DNA of 64,000 bases from assembly GCF_013359685.1 (NCBI RefSeq), contig NZ_JABFMV010000002.1, positions 230,360 through 294,359 of the forward strand, given 5' to 3'. This document shows, one piece after another, positions 23,802 to 31,341 of the stretch (positions are counted from its first letter, which is position 1; each line of letters opens with the position of its first letter). The position numbers and the translations under genes were made by a program. Source of the stretch: Leifsonia sp. C5G2. Lineage in GTDB: Bacteria > Actinomycetota > Actinomycetes > Actinomycetales > Microbacteriaceae. The notes under the pieces are model-generated. The model worked only from the letters and a program-made list of their open reading frames with translations, did no database searches and was not told the origin of the DNA.

Positions 23802-23896
23802 CCGACGACCGCCTCCCGGCCGCACGGAAAGCCCGAGGGTGTGGACAGGTCGTCGGACGCGCCGGGCTGTGGACGACTCTCCTCATCCGCCCATCG

Positions 23897-24301
23897 TCAC
23901 TCGCCGCGTTCGACGGCCGGTCCGTTCGCGGCCGGTCTCCTGTGACTCTCCCGGCGATCCAGCTCGTCCCGCAGCGCGACGAAGAACCGGTCGATCTCGC
24001 CCAGGCGACGCGTGTAGAGGAGTGTCTCCGCTCCGGCGACCCGCCCGGCCGCGTCGAACTCGATGCGCGTGTGCCCATCGTCCACCGCCACGAACCGGAG
24101 TCGCGGCTCGAACAGCGCGTAGCCGCCGAGGAGCTGGGCGAAGGGGTCCGTCAGGCTGGTCCCCCGCACCGCGTCCCGCACGAACTCCCGCACCTCCGCG
24201 ATCGGCACCGGGACGACCTCGCTCGGGATGCGACGCGGAACGGCGGCCTTCCGCCGCGACCTGCGCAGTCGTCCCCGGCCTCGCGGCTCCAGCTCGCTCA
24301 C
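23897..24301 (-). CDS. Hypothetical 134-aa basic protein
   Basis: Not recognised. The N terminus (about residues 7-27) is strongly Arg/Lys-rich; the rest reads as a mixed alpha/beta domain with a helix IAEVREFVRDAV, a strand pair LRFVAVDDGHTRIEFD, and a helix IDRFFVALRDELDRR. No cysteine and no membrane segment. GTG at 24301 is the likely start, 23 bases after the polA stop, with only a weak ribosome site. It may be read through from polA. Hydrophobic periodicity and codon use look like a real gene. Confidence 0.65.
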   Translation of the reverse strand: MSELEPRGRGRLRRSRRKAAVPRRIPSEVVPVPIAEVREFVRDAVRGTSLTDPFAQLLGGYALFEPRLRFVAVDDGHTRIEFDAAGRVAGAETLLYTRRLGEIDRFFVALRDELDRRESHRRPAANGPAVERGE

Positions 24302-24324
24302 GACGTCAGCGTACGCCGGGCGGA

Positions 24325-26997
24325 TCAGTGCGCGGCGGCGTCCCAGTTCGCGCCGCGGCCGACCTGCACCTCGAGCGGAACCCGGAGGTCGGCGGCGCCC
24401 GCCATGCGCGTGCGCACGATCGACTCGAGCGCCTCCCACTCGCCCGTCGCCACCTCGAAGATGAGCTCGTCGTGCACCTGCAGAAGCATCCGGGATTCGA
24501 GGCGCTGGTCGATCATGTCGCCCGCGATGCCGAGCATCGCGACCTTCATGATGTCGGCGGCCGAGCCCTGGATGGGCGCGTTCAGCGCCTGGCGTTCGGC
24601 GTTCTCGCGCAGGACCCGGTTGGTGGAGGTGAGGTCGGCGAACGGCCGGCGGCGGCCGAAGATCGTCTCGGTGAAGCCGTCGACGCGCGCCTGCTCGACC
24701 ACGTTGCGCAGGTAGTCGCGCACCGAGCCGAACCGCTCGAAGTAGTCGCTCATCAGCTGACGCGCCTCCGACGTCTCGATGCGCAGCTGCTTCGAGAGGC
24801 CGAACGCGCTCAGGCCGTAGGCGAGCCCGTACGACATCGCCTTGACCTTCGTGCGCATCGCGGCCGTCACCTCTGCCGGCGAGACGCCGAAGACGCGCGA
24901 GCCGACGAACCGGTGCAGGTCCTCCCCCGCGTTGAACGCTTCGATCAGCCCCGGGTCTTCGGAGAGGTGCGCCATGATCCGCATCTCGATCTGCGAGTAG
25001 TCGGCGGTCAGCAGCGTCTCGAAGCCCTCGCCGTGCCGGAACGCGGCGCGGATCTCGCGCCCCTCCTCCGTGCGGATCGGGATGTTCTGCAGGTTCGGGT
25101 CGTTCGACGAGATGCGGCCCGTGCTCGTGCCGGTCTGGTCGTAGGTGGTGTGGATGCGCCCGTCGCTCTCCACCGACCGCTCCAGGGTCTCCACGATCTG
25201 CTTGAGCTTGGTGGCGTCGCGGTGCTGCAGCAGCAGCCCGAGGAACGGGTGCGGGTTCTTCTCCTGCAGGTCGGCCAGCGAGCCGGCGTCGGTCGAGTAG
25301 CCCGTCTTCGTCGCGCGCGTCTTCGGCATCCCGAGCTCCTCGAAGAGGACCTGCTGGAGCTGCTTCGGCGAGCCGAGGTTGATCTCGTGCCCGATCTGCG
25401 CGTACGCCTGCGCCGCGAAGTCGTTGGCCTTGTCGGTCAGCTGGCCGCGCAGCCGGGAGAGCACGGCGCTGTCGATGGTGACGCCGTTCAGCTCCATCTC
25501 GGCGAGCACGGCGACCAGCGGGAGCTCGATGTCGTCGAGCACCCCGCGGGTGCCCTCGTCGAGCGCGATCATCTGCCCCTCGGCGACGCGGCGGATGAAC
25601 CAGGCCTCGGTGGCCGGGCTGACCGCGTCGTTGATCGGGACGAGCTGGTTCGGGTCGGAGACGGGCAGCGTCTCGCCGAGCACCTCGTAGACCTGCTCGG
25701 CGAGGGACTGCGCGGCGGCTCCCGGCTTCACGAGCCAGGAGGCGATGCGCGTGTCGAAGGCGAGCCCGTCGACGACGAAGCCGGCCCGGCTCAGCGCCTT
25801 GAACTGCGGCTTGGCGTGGAAGAAGTACTTCGGAGCGCTGCTCGCGAGCCACTCCTCCAGCGCGGTGTAGTCGGGCCGGCCGGCGACCCACGGCACGTAG
25901 ACGGAGTCGTCGGCGGTGGCGAGACCGAAGCCGGTGATGCCCGCGGGGCCGGTCTCCAGCTGCACCGCGATCGCCGTGCCGTCGGCGGAGGCCTTCGTGA
26001 GCCAGTTGCCGAGTTCCTCGTCGATCATCGTGCGCACGGCGGGCGCACTCACCGCACCCGCGTCGCCGACCTCGAGGGCACCCACGGCGCCATCGAGCAT
26101 GCCCTCCTCGGCGGCCGTCTTCATCAGCCGCTCGAGCAGCGTCTTGAACTGCAGCCGGGCGAAGATGTCGCGCACCGCGCTCTCGTTGAGCGGCTTGCGC
26201 TCCAGGTCGGCCGGGCCGATCGGCAGTTCCACGTCGTCGCGCAGCTGGTTCAGCCGGCGGTTGCGGAGCGCGTTCTCCTTCTGGTCGCGCAGGTTCTGGC
26301 CGACCACTCCCTTGATCTCGTCGGCGTGCGCGACGATGTTCTCGACCGTGCCGTACTGCTGCACCCACTTGACGGCGGTCTTCTCGCCGACCTTGTCGAT
26401 GCCGATCAGGTTGTCGCTGGTCTCGCCGACGAGGGCCGCGATCTCGGGATACTCGTGCGGCTCGATGCCGTACTTCTCGCGGACCGCCGCCGGGTCGTAG
26501 ATCTTGAGCTCGGAGACGCCGCGCACGTTCGGGTACAGCAGCGTCACGTCGTCGTTGACCAGCTGGATGGTGTCGCGGTCGCCCGAGACCAGCAGCACCC
26601 GGAAGCCCTGCTCCACGCCCTGTCGCGCGAGAGTGGCGAGGATGTCGTCTGCCTCGTAGTCCTCCTTCGCGATGGTCGTCACGTTCATCGCGTGCAGCGC
26701 CTCTTCGAGCAGCGGGACCTGCCCGGCGAACTCCGACGGCGTCTCGCCGCGGGTGCCCTTGTACTCCGGGTACTCGCGCGTGCGGAAGGAGTAGCGGGAG
26801 ATGTCGAACGCGACCGCGAGGTGGGTCGGCTTCTGCTGCTGCAGCAGGTTGATGAACATCGCGATGAAGCCGTGGATGGCGTTCGTGTGCTGACCCTCGC
26901 GGTTCACGAAGCTGTCCACCGGGAGTGCGTAGAAGGCCCGGAAAGCGAGCGAATGGCCGTCTATGACGAGGAGGGTAGGCTTTTCGGAGTCTGACAC
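24325..26997 (-). CDS. polA: DNA polymerase I
   Basis: Fills gaps in repair and removes RNA primers. The 890-aa protein has an N-terminal 5' nuclease (about 1-300; VIDGHSLAFRAFYAL, EADDILATLA, TSDNLIGIDKVGEKTA), a 3'-5' exonuclease-like domain without its acidic DxE residues (AIAVQLETG stands where E. coli has FDTET), and polymerase motifs A (DYSQIEMRI), B (KAMSYGLAYGLSAFG) and C (VHDELIFE). It probably cannot proofread, as in other actinobacteria. GTG at 26997 lies six bases after TAGGCT, a leaderless start. Confidence 0.97.
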   Translation of the reverse strand: MSDSEKPTLLVIDGHSLAFRAFYALPVDSFVNREGQHTNAIHGFIAMFINLLQQQKPTHLAVAFDISRYSFRTREYPEYKGTRGETPSEFAGQVPLLEEALHAMNVTTIAKEDYEADDILATLARQGVEQGFRVLLVSGDRDTIQLVNDDVTLLYPNVRGVSELKIYDPAAVREKYGIEPHEYPEIAALVGETSDNLIGIDKVGEKTAVKWVQQYGTVENIVAHADEIKGVVGQNLRDQKENALRNRRLNQLRDDVELPIGPADLERKPLNESAVRDIFARLQFKTLLERLMKTAAEEGMLDGAVGALEVGDAGAVSAPAVRTMIDEELGNWLTKASADGTAIAVQLETGPAGITGFGLATADDSVYVPWVAGRPDYTALEEWLASSAPKYFFHAKPQFKALSRAGFVVDGLAFDTRIASWLVKPGAAAQSLAEQVYEVLGETLPVSDPNQLVPINDAVSPATEAWFIRRVAEGQMIALDEGTRGVLDDIELPLVAVLAEMELNGVTIDSAVLSRLRGQLTDKANDFAAQAYAQIGHEINLGSPKQLQQVLFEELGMPKTRATKTGYSTDAGSLADLQEKNPHPFLGLLLQHRDATKLKQIVETLERSVESDGRIHTTYDQTGTSTGRISSNDPNLQNIPIRTEEGREIRAAFRHGEGFETLLTADYSQIEMRIMAHLSEDPGLIEAFNAGEDLHRFVGSRVFGVSPAEVTAAMRTKVKAMSYGLAYGLSAFGLSKQLRIETSEARQLMSDYFERFGSVRDYLRNVVEQARVDGFTETIFGRRRPFADLTSTNRVLRENAERQALNAPIQGSAADIMKVAMLGIAGDMIDQRLESRMLLQVHDELIFEVATGEWEALESIVRTRMAGAADLRVPLEVQVGRGANWDAAAH

Positions 26998-27003
26998 CAG
27001 GCC

Positions 27004-27009
27004 AGCCTA
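27004..27009 (-). promoter_or_regulatory. -10 box, leaderless polA start
   Basis: TAGGCT on the minus strand ends six bases before the polA GTG. Confidence 0.55.
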
Positions 27010-27054
27010 CAAGGGGCCGGTGACAGTCCAGACGACCGTCAGGAGAGGCCGAGG

Positions 27055-27459
27055 ATGACCGGAGACGCGCTCGCGTACGTGCAGCAGAGGGGGCTCGGCC
27101 GACTGGCCGAGAAGATGGGCATCGAGATGCTCGAATTCACCGTGGAGCGTGCCGTGGCGCGCATGCCCGTCGAGGGCAACACGCAGCCCGCGGACCTCCT
27201 CCACGGCGGCGCCTACGTCGTGCTGGGCGAGTCCCTCGGCTCGATGTCGGCCAACCTCTACGCCGGCGAGGGCCGCCTCGCGGTCGGCATCGAGATCAAC
27301 GCGTCGCACACGCGCTCGGCGACGAGCGGCTACGTGACCGGGGTGTGCACGCCCATCCACCTGGGCCGGACGCTGACGACGCACGAGATCGCGATCACCG
27401 ACGACCAGGGCCGCCGCTGCTCCACGATCCGCATCACGAACCTCATCAAGGAGCTCTGA
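27055..27459 (+). CDS. PaaI-like hotdog-fold thioesterase
   Basis: Members hydrolyse acyl-CoA thioesters. The 134-aa product has the hotdog-fold landmarks: the helix-capping segment QPADLLHGGAYVVLGESLGS (about 42-61), with the conserved HGG and the catalytic acid in GES, then GIEINASHTRS, and a final strand region. The length fits the small PaaI/YbgC group; the substrate cannot be told. ATG at 27055 follows AGGAGAGG by seven bases. It is divergent from polA across 57 bases and convergent with the ANTAR regulator, with a 59-base palindrome between. Confidence 0.9.
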   Translation: MTGDALAYVQQRGLGRLAEKMGIEMLEFTVERAVARMPVEGNTQPADLLHGGAYVVLGESLGSMSANLYAGEGRLAVGIEINASHTRSATSGYVTGVCTPIHLGRTLTTHEIAITDDQGRRCSTIRITNLIKEL

Positions 27460-27466
27460 CACGCGA

Positions 27467-27525
27467 ACAGCTCCTGAGTTCTTCGAGCGGATCGCCGCGA
27501 TCCGCTCGAAGAACTCAGGAGCTGT
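27467..27525. terminator. 59-base perfect palindrome, probable two-way terminator
   Basis: Two exact 29-base arms, ACAGCTCCTGAGTTCTTC... and its reverse complement, around one central base. It fills the gap between two convergent genes (27055-27459 and 27541-28146). There is no U-tract. The length and perfection exceed a normal terminator, and a similar core occurs inside priA (62481-62532), so it may be a mobile palindromic repeat. Confidence 0.8.
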
Positions 27526-27540
27526 CGGCTGGGGAGGCCC

Positions 27541-28146
27541 CTACTTCTTGGGGGCGAGCTGGTCGATGATCGCCTGGGCGACGTCGTGCATGGTGAGTCG
27601 GCGGTCCATGGACGCCTTCTGGATCCAACGGAACGCCTCCGGCTCGCTGAGACCCATCTTCTCGTTGAGGAGGCCCTTCGCGCGGTCGACCAGCTTGCGG
27701 GTCTCGAAGCGCTGCACCATGTCGGAGACCTCGGCCTCGAGCGCGATGATCTGCTGGTAGCGGGCCAGCGCGATCTCGATCGCGGGCAGCAGGTCGTTCG
27801 GGGTGAACGGCTTCACGACGTAGGCCAGCGCGCCGGCCTCGGTCGCGCGCTCCACGAGCTCCTTCTGGCTGAACGCGGTCAGCAGCACGACGGGCGCGAT
27901 GTGGTCCTTCGAGAGGCGCTCGGCCGCGGAGATGCCGTCGAGCTGGGGCATCTTGACGTCCATGATCACCAGGTCGGGGCGCAGCTCGGTCGCCAGCGCG
28001 ACGGCCGTCTCGCCGTCGCCGGCCTCCCCGACGACCTCGAAACCGTTGTCGCGCAGGATCTCGACGATGTCGAGGCGGATGAGCGATTCGTCCTCCGCCA
28101 CGACGACGCGGCGGGGTGCGGTGGGAGTCGATTCCTGGTCAGTCAC
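27541..28146 (-). CDS. ANTAR-domain response regulator (PdtaR-like)
   Basis: A two-component receiver joined to an RNA-binding ANTAR domain, like mycobacterial PdtaR (Rv1626). Receiver at about residues 13-130 with the acidic pair ED, the phospho-acceptor Asp in VIMDVKMP, Thr in LLTAFS and Lys in VVKPF; ANTAR at about 145-197 with KLVDRAKGLLNEKMGLSEPEAFRWIQ. Such proteins prevent terminator formation in target mRNAs after phosphorylation. GTG at 28146, seven bases after TAGGCT, is the start; longer frames run into the opposite-strand tRNA. No partner kinase gene is present in the window. Confidence 0.93.
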   Translation of the reverse strand: MTDQESTPTAPRRVVVAEDESLIRLDIVEILRDNGFEVVGEAGDGETAVALATELRPDLVIMDVKMPQLDGISAAERLSKDHIAPVVLLTAFSQKELVERATEAGALAYVVKPFTPNDLLPAIEIALARYQQIIALEAEVSDMVQRFETRKLVDRAKGLLNEKMGLSEPEAFRWIQKASMDRRLTMHDVAQAIIDQLAPKK

Positions 28147-28153
28147 GCGTAAA

Positions 28154-28159
28154 AGCCTA
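28154..28159 (-). promoter_or_regulatory. -10 box, leaderless ANTAR regulator start
   Basis: TAGGCT on the minus strand ends seven bases before the GTG. Confidence 0.5.
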
Positions 28160-28184
28160 CGGTATTGTTCAGGTGATGTTGTGC

Positions 28185-28267
28185 GCCGCTGTGGCGGAAT
28201 GGCAGACGCGGAGCACTCAAAATGCTTTGTCCGGAAGGGCGTGTGGGTTCGAGTCCCACCAGCGGCA
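28185..28267 (+). tRNA. tRNA-Leu (CAA)
   Basis: An 83-base class II tRNA. The acceptor arms GCCGCTG and CAGCGGC pair exactly; the anticodon stem GAGCA/TGCTT holds the loop CTCAAAA, giving anticodon CAA for the UUG codon; a long variable arm and GTGGG-TTCGAGT-CCCAC T-arm follow. The discriminator base is A and CCA is not encoded. It reads UUG, a rare Leu codon in such a GC-rich genome. Confidence 0.95.
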
Positions 28268-28270
28268 CGA

Positions 28271-28771
28271 CTAGATGCGGGCTCCGACCACCGTCGCGGC
28301 GAAGCGCCTTGCCCGCTCGGCGAGGCCCGTGATCCTCTCCTCCACCACCCGGTCGGCGTCGAAGCCGACATACGACGGCGGCGGAGTCCTGCGCACGTTG
28401 GCGCTGCACTCGAACGCGCCGCACACCAGCGTCCCGACCGTGTCCCCGTTGCGCCCCGACTGGCCCGCTCGGCGCGCCGACCAGAACCACACGTCGTTGG
28501 TGAGGTGCACGTCCTGGCACCAGCCGCACATCGAGGGCGCGTGCGACCGCATGCTGGCCTCCGACGCGCGGAGCACGATGCCCACCGGGCCGTCGGCGGT
28601 CGGGATGACGACGTAGCCGCGCTGCGGGAGCTTCGGGTCGCGCCAGCCGAGGTACTCGCGCCGGGCCCAGTCCACCTCGTGCAGCCCCGGCGGCAGCGGC
28701 AGCTCCTCGGCTTCGCTGCGGGAGCAGTTGACGAACGACTCGCGGATCTGCTGCGGGCTCAGGATCTCCAT
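28271..28771 (-). CDS. FBP-domain (FusB-like) zinc-finger protein
   Basis: The 166-aa product carries the treble-clef zinc finger of the FBP/FusB family: CGWCQDVH (about residues 82-89) and CGAFEC (about 116-121) supply four cysteines. FusB proteins bind elongation factor G and free it from fusidic acid-stalled ribosomes; actinobacterial FBP homologues are mostly uncharacterised. N-terminal helices (QQIRESFVNCSRSEAEEL) fit. ATG at 28771 follows GAGGAGGTGCGC, a good site. The gene ends three bases from the tRNA-Leu 3' end, convergent with it. Confidence 0.85.
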   Translation of the reverse strand: MEILSPQQIRESFVNCSRSEAEELPLPPGLHEVDWARREYLGWRDPKLPQRGYVVIPTADGPVGIVLRASEASMRSHAPSMCGWCQDVHLTNDVWFWSARRAGQSGRNGDTVGTLVCGAFECSANVRRTPPPSYVGFDADRVVEERITGLAERARRFAATVVGARI

Positions 28772-28843
28772 GCGCACCTCCTCGTCCCATGCTCGCACAG
28801 GTTCCGCGGGGCACCGCTTGACTCTGCCCCCGGGGTCAGACCT

Positions 28844-28849
28844 TAACGT
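28844..28849 (+). promoter_or_regulatory. -10 box, leaderless thioredoxin start
   Basis: TAACGT ends six bases before the thioredoxin ATG. A TTGACT at 28818-28823 is a possible -35, though the 20-base spacer is long. Confidence 0.5.
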
Positions 28850-28855
28850 GGCCGC

Positions 28856-29179
28856 ATGACCACGATCGAGAGCGTCACGGACGCCAGCTTCCCGGATGAG
28901 GTGCTCGCGGCCCCGGGGACCACCGTCGTCGAGTTCTGGGCGGAGTGGTGCGGTCCGTGCCGCGCGCTGTCGCCCATCCTGCAGCAGCTGCAGGAGGAGC
29001 ACGCCGACCGCATCCGCATCGTCAAGATCAACGCCGACGAGAACATGGAGACGACGGTCGCCTACAAGGCCCTCGCCCTGCCGGTGATGAAGGTGTTCCA
29101 GGGCGGGGAGGTCGTCAAGACGATCATCGGCGCCAAGCCGAAGCCCGCCATGGAGCTGGAGCTCGCCGCGTTCCTTTGA
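28856..29179 (+). CDS. trxA: Thioredoxin
   Basis: Small dithiol reductant for protein disulfides. The 107-aa product shows the standard fold and active site WAEWCGPCRALSP (about residues 29-41) with the conserved cis-Pro in ALALPVMKVF (about 72-81) and Gly in KTIIGAKPK. It is cytoplasmic, with no signal peptide. No thioredoxin reductase is adjacent, so it is one of several thioredoxins or a stand-alone copy. No ribosome site is present before ATG 28856; leaderless start. Confidence 0.95.
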   Translation: MTTIESVTDASFPDEVLAAPGTTVVEFWAEWCGPCRALSPILQQLQEEHADRIRIVKINADENMETTVAYKALALPVMKVFQGGEVVKTIIGAKPKPAMELELAAFL

Positions 29180-29201
29180 CCGGGGCGCGGCCGGCCGCAG
29201 C

Positions 29202-30026
29202 TCACGTGAGGTGGTCGAACGCCCCGCTCACCCAGCCGATGTACCGCTCGGCGGAGCGCAGCACGGCCTCGCGCGCGTCCACCGGGACGACGTTGCCGAG
29301 GTTGCCGTACATCCGGTCGAACGGCCGGTCGCACACGGTGTCGGCGATCCGTCGTACCACGGCGGCCGACAGCGGGATGTCGTTCGGGTAGCTGCGCTGG
29401 AACGTCACCCACCGCTGCGACGGCCCGGGGAACACGGTGTCCCCGCTGAGCACGACACCGCGGTCCCAGTGCACCACCGCGCTCCCGGGGAAGTGCCCGC
29501 CGACCGTGCGCAGGGTGACGCCGGGCAGCACCTCCACGTCGCCCGTCCACGACTGGATGGCCGGGTCCTCCCGCTGCACCCAGTGCCGGTCGGCCGCGTT
29601 GACGAGCACGGGAGGGTCGCCCAGCATGCGCGACCAGCTCACCTGCGCGCCGAACATGTGCGGGTGGCTGGTCGCGATCACGGCGGCGCCGCCGAGGTCC
29701 TGCACGGCGGTGGCGGCGGCCTCGTCGACGTAGCCGGTCGGGTCCCACAGCAGATTGCCCTCCGGAGTGCGCAGCAGGATGCTCTGCTGCCCGATGCCGA
29801 CCCGCGGCTCGCTGCGCAGGCCGTACAGGTCGGGCTCCAGCTCGGTGACGACGACACGCTCGCCGTCGCGCTGCAGGCGTTGCAGCGTCGTCCACTCCTG
29901 CCCCGTCGGCGGCACGTACTGCCGCTCGTCCTCGCAGATCGGGCAGGCCGCGGGCGGATGCTCGCCCGCCCCATCCACGATCGGGGTCGTCTCCACCGCG
30001 CAGGTCGCGCACAGCCACTCCGCCAT
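29202..30026 (-). CDS. MBL-fold protein with N-terminal zinc ribbon
   Basis: The 274-aa protein begins with a zinc ribbon, CATC (about residues 6-9) and CPIC (about 30-33), followed by a metallo-beta-lactamase-like domain: SHPHMFG in place of the usual HxHxDH, a later His in GGHFPGSAVVHW and Asp in LSGDTVF. The missing Asp/His of the first metal motif suggests altered metal binding or substrate. Function unknown. ATG 30026 lies seven bases after TAGGCT (leaderless); longer frames were rejected because MAEWLC opens the ribbon. Convergent with thioredoxin. Confidence 0.8.
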   Translation of the reverse strand: MAEWLCATCAVETTPIVDGAGEHPPAACPICEDERQYVPPTGQEWTTLQRLQRDGERVVVTELEPDLYGLRSEPRVGIGQQSILLRTPEGNLLWDPTGYVDEAAATAVQDLGGAAVIATSHPHMFGAQVSWSRMLGDPPVLVNAADRHWVQREDPAIQSWTGDVEVLPGVTLRTVGGHFPGSAVVHWDRGVVLSGDTVFPGPSQRWVTFQRSYPNDIPLSAAVVRRIADTVCDRPFDRMYGNLGNVVPVDAREAVLRSAERYIGWVSGAFDHLT

Positions 30027-30033
30027 GTCCGCG

Positions 30034-30039
30034 AGCCTA
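30034..30039 (-). promoter_or_regulatory. -10 box, leaderless MBL protein start
   Basis: TAGGCT on the minus strand ends seven bases before the ATG. Confidence 0.5.
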
Positions 30040-30130
30040 GCCGCGGATGCGCCGCCGAGTGGTGAGTCATCGCGGGAATCCCGGTCGAGTGGTGAGGTGA
30101 TGTCACCACCCGGCGGACGCCTCGACGGAA

Positions 30131-30136
30131 TACGCT
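30131..30136 (+). promoter_or_regulatory. Possible -10 box for the LLM oxidoreductase gene
   Basis: TACGCT would start transcription near 30143, leaving a short leader that contains TTGGAG before the start codon. Confidence 0.35.
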
Positions 30137-30161
30137 GCACGCAGGACCGATTGGAGTGGAT

Positions 30162-31187
30162 GTGAAACGCATCGGGTTCCTCAGCTTCGGGCACTACCAG
30201 CCCATCCCCGGCTCCGTGTCGCGCACCGCGGCCGACGCCCTCACGCAGACCATCGAGCTGGCCGTCGCGGCGGAGGAGCTCGGCGCGGACGGCGCGTTCG
30301 TCCGCGTCCACCACTTCGCGCCGCAGCTGGCGTCGCCGTTCCCCCTGCTCGCCGCGATCGGCGCGCGCACCTCGAGCATCGAGATCGGGACGGCCGTGAT
30401 CGACATGCGGTACGAGAACCCCCTCTACATGGCCGAGGACGCGGCGGCGGCCGATCTCATCAGCGGCGGCCGGCTGCAGCTCGGCGTCAGCCGCGGGTCA
30501 CCCGAGACCGCGCTGCGCGGGTCGGAGTCGTTCGGCTACGTCCCGGCCGAGGGCGAGACGGATGCGGACATGGCGCGCCGGCACACCGAGCTGTTCCGCG
30601 CCGCGATCGCCGGAGCGGGCGTGGCGGAGGCGAACCCGGCCATGACCGGCGGCCAGCGCGGCGCGCTCGCGATCGAGCCGCAGTCCCCCGGCCTCGGAGA
30701 CCGGATCTGGTGGGGCGCGGGCACGCGCGCGACCGCGGTCTGGGCGGCCGAGCAGGGCCTGAACCTGATGAGCTCGACCCTGCTCACCGAGGACACCGGC
30801 GTCGCCTTCTCCGACCTGCAGGCCGAGCAGCTGCAGCAGTACCGGGACGCCTGGAAGGCCGCAGGCTGGGAACGGGAGCCGCGCGTCTCCGTGAGCCGCA
30901 GCATCCTGCCGATCACGACCGACCTCGACCGCCGCTACTTCGGCGCCTCGGCGCTCGCCGAGCGCCACGACCAGGTCGGGCACCTCGACGGCGGCCTGGC
31001 GCGGTTCGGCAAGAGCCACGTCGGCGAGCCGGAGCGGATCGTCGAGGAGCTGCGGGAGGACGCCGCGGTCGCCGACGCCGACACCCTGCTCGTGACCGTC
31101 CCGAACCAGCTGGGCGTCGACTACAACGCGCACCTGCTGGAGACGATCGTCACCCAGATCGCGCCCGCGCTCGGCTGGCGCGACTGA
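30162..31187 (+). CDS. LLM-class flavin-dependent oxidoreductase
   Basis: Bacterial luciferase-like monooxygenases use reduced FMN or F420. The 341-aa TIM barrel starts with KRIGFLSFGH, has GGRLQLGVSRGSPE in the flavin-binding part (about 105-118) and GDRIWWGAGTR (about 180). The substrate is unknown. GTG at 30162 is preferred because TTGGAG lies five bases upstream; GTG at 30156 would add two residues. A perfect hairpin (31209-31232) follows, so a single-gene transcript is likely. Confidence 0.88.
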   Translation: MKRIGFLSFGHYQPIPGSVSRTAADALTQTIELAVAAEELGADGAFVRVHHFAPQLASPFPLLAAIGARTSSIEIGTAVIDMRYENPLYMAEDAAAADLISGGRLQLGVSRGSPETALRGSESFGYVPAEGETDADMARRHTELFRAAIAGAGVAEANPAMTGGQRGALAIEPQSPGLGDRIWWGAGTRATAVWAAEQGLNLMSSTLLTEDTGVAFSDLQAEQLQQYRDAWKAAGWEREPRVSVSRSILPITTDLDRRYFGASALAERHDQVGHLDGGLARFGKSHVGEPERIVEELREDAAVADADTLLVTVPNQLGVDYNAHLLETIVTQIAPALGWRD

Positions 31188-31208
31188 GGAACGCGCGGGG
31201 GACGAACG

Positions 31209-31232
31209 CATGGGGCACACCTGTGCCCCATG
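31209..31232 (+). terminator. Terminator hairpin after the LLM gene
   Basis: CATGGGGCACA and TGTGCCCCATG, an exact 11-bp stem with a 2-base centre, lie 21 bases past the stop. There is no U-tract. Confidence 0.65.
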
Positions 31233-31253
31233 TCGTGTACCCCGAACGCGGCA

Positions 31254-31259
31254 TAGACT
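31254..31259 (+). promoter_or_regulatory. Possible -10 box for the secreted TIM-barrel gene
   Basis: TAGACT lies about 83 bases before the GTG at 31342, giving a leader of about 75 bases. Nothing else is recognised in the leader apart from the ribosome site. Confidence 0.35.
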
Positions 31260-31341
31260 CCGCACTGGATCCTGACATGATGGACGTACTGCACACCCGA
31301 AACCGCAGTACCGGAATTGTCCTGTCCAGGAAGGGTGTGCC

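Noticed and set aside
28147-28371. N-terminal extension of the ANTAR regulator
   Set aside because: It would run through the tRNA-Leu gene on the other strand; the leaderless GTG at 28146 fits the receiver domain start.
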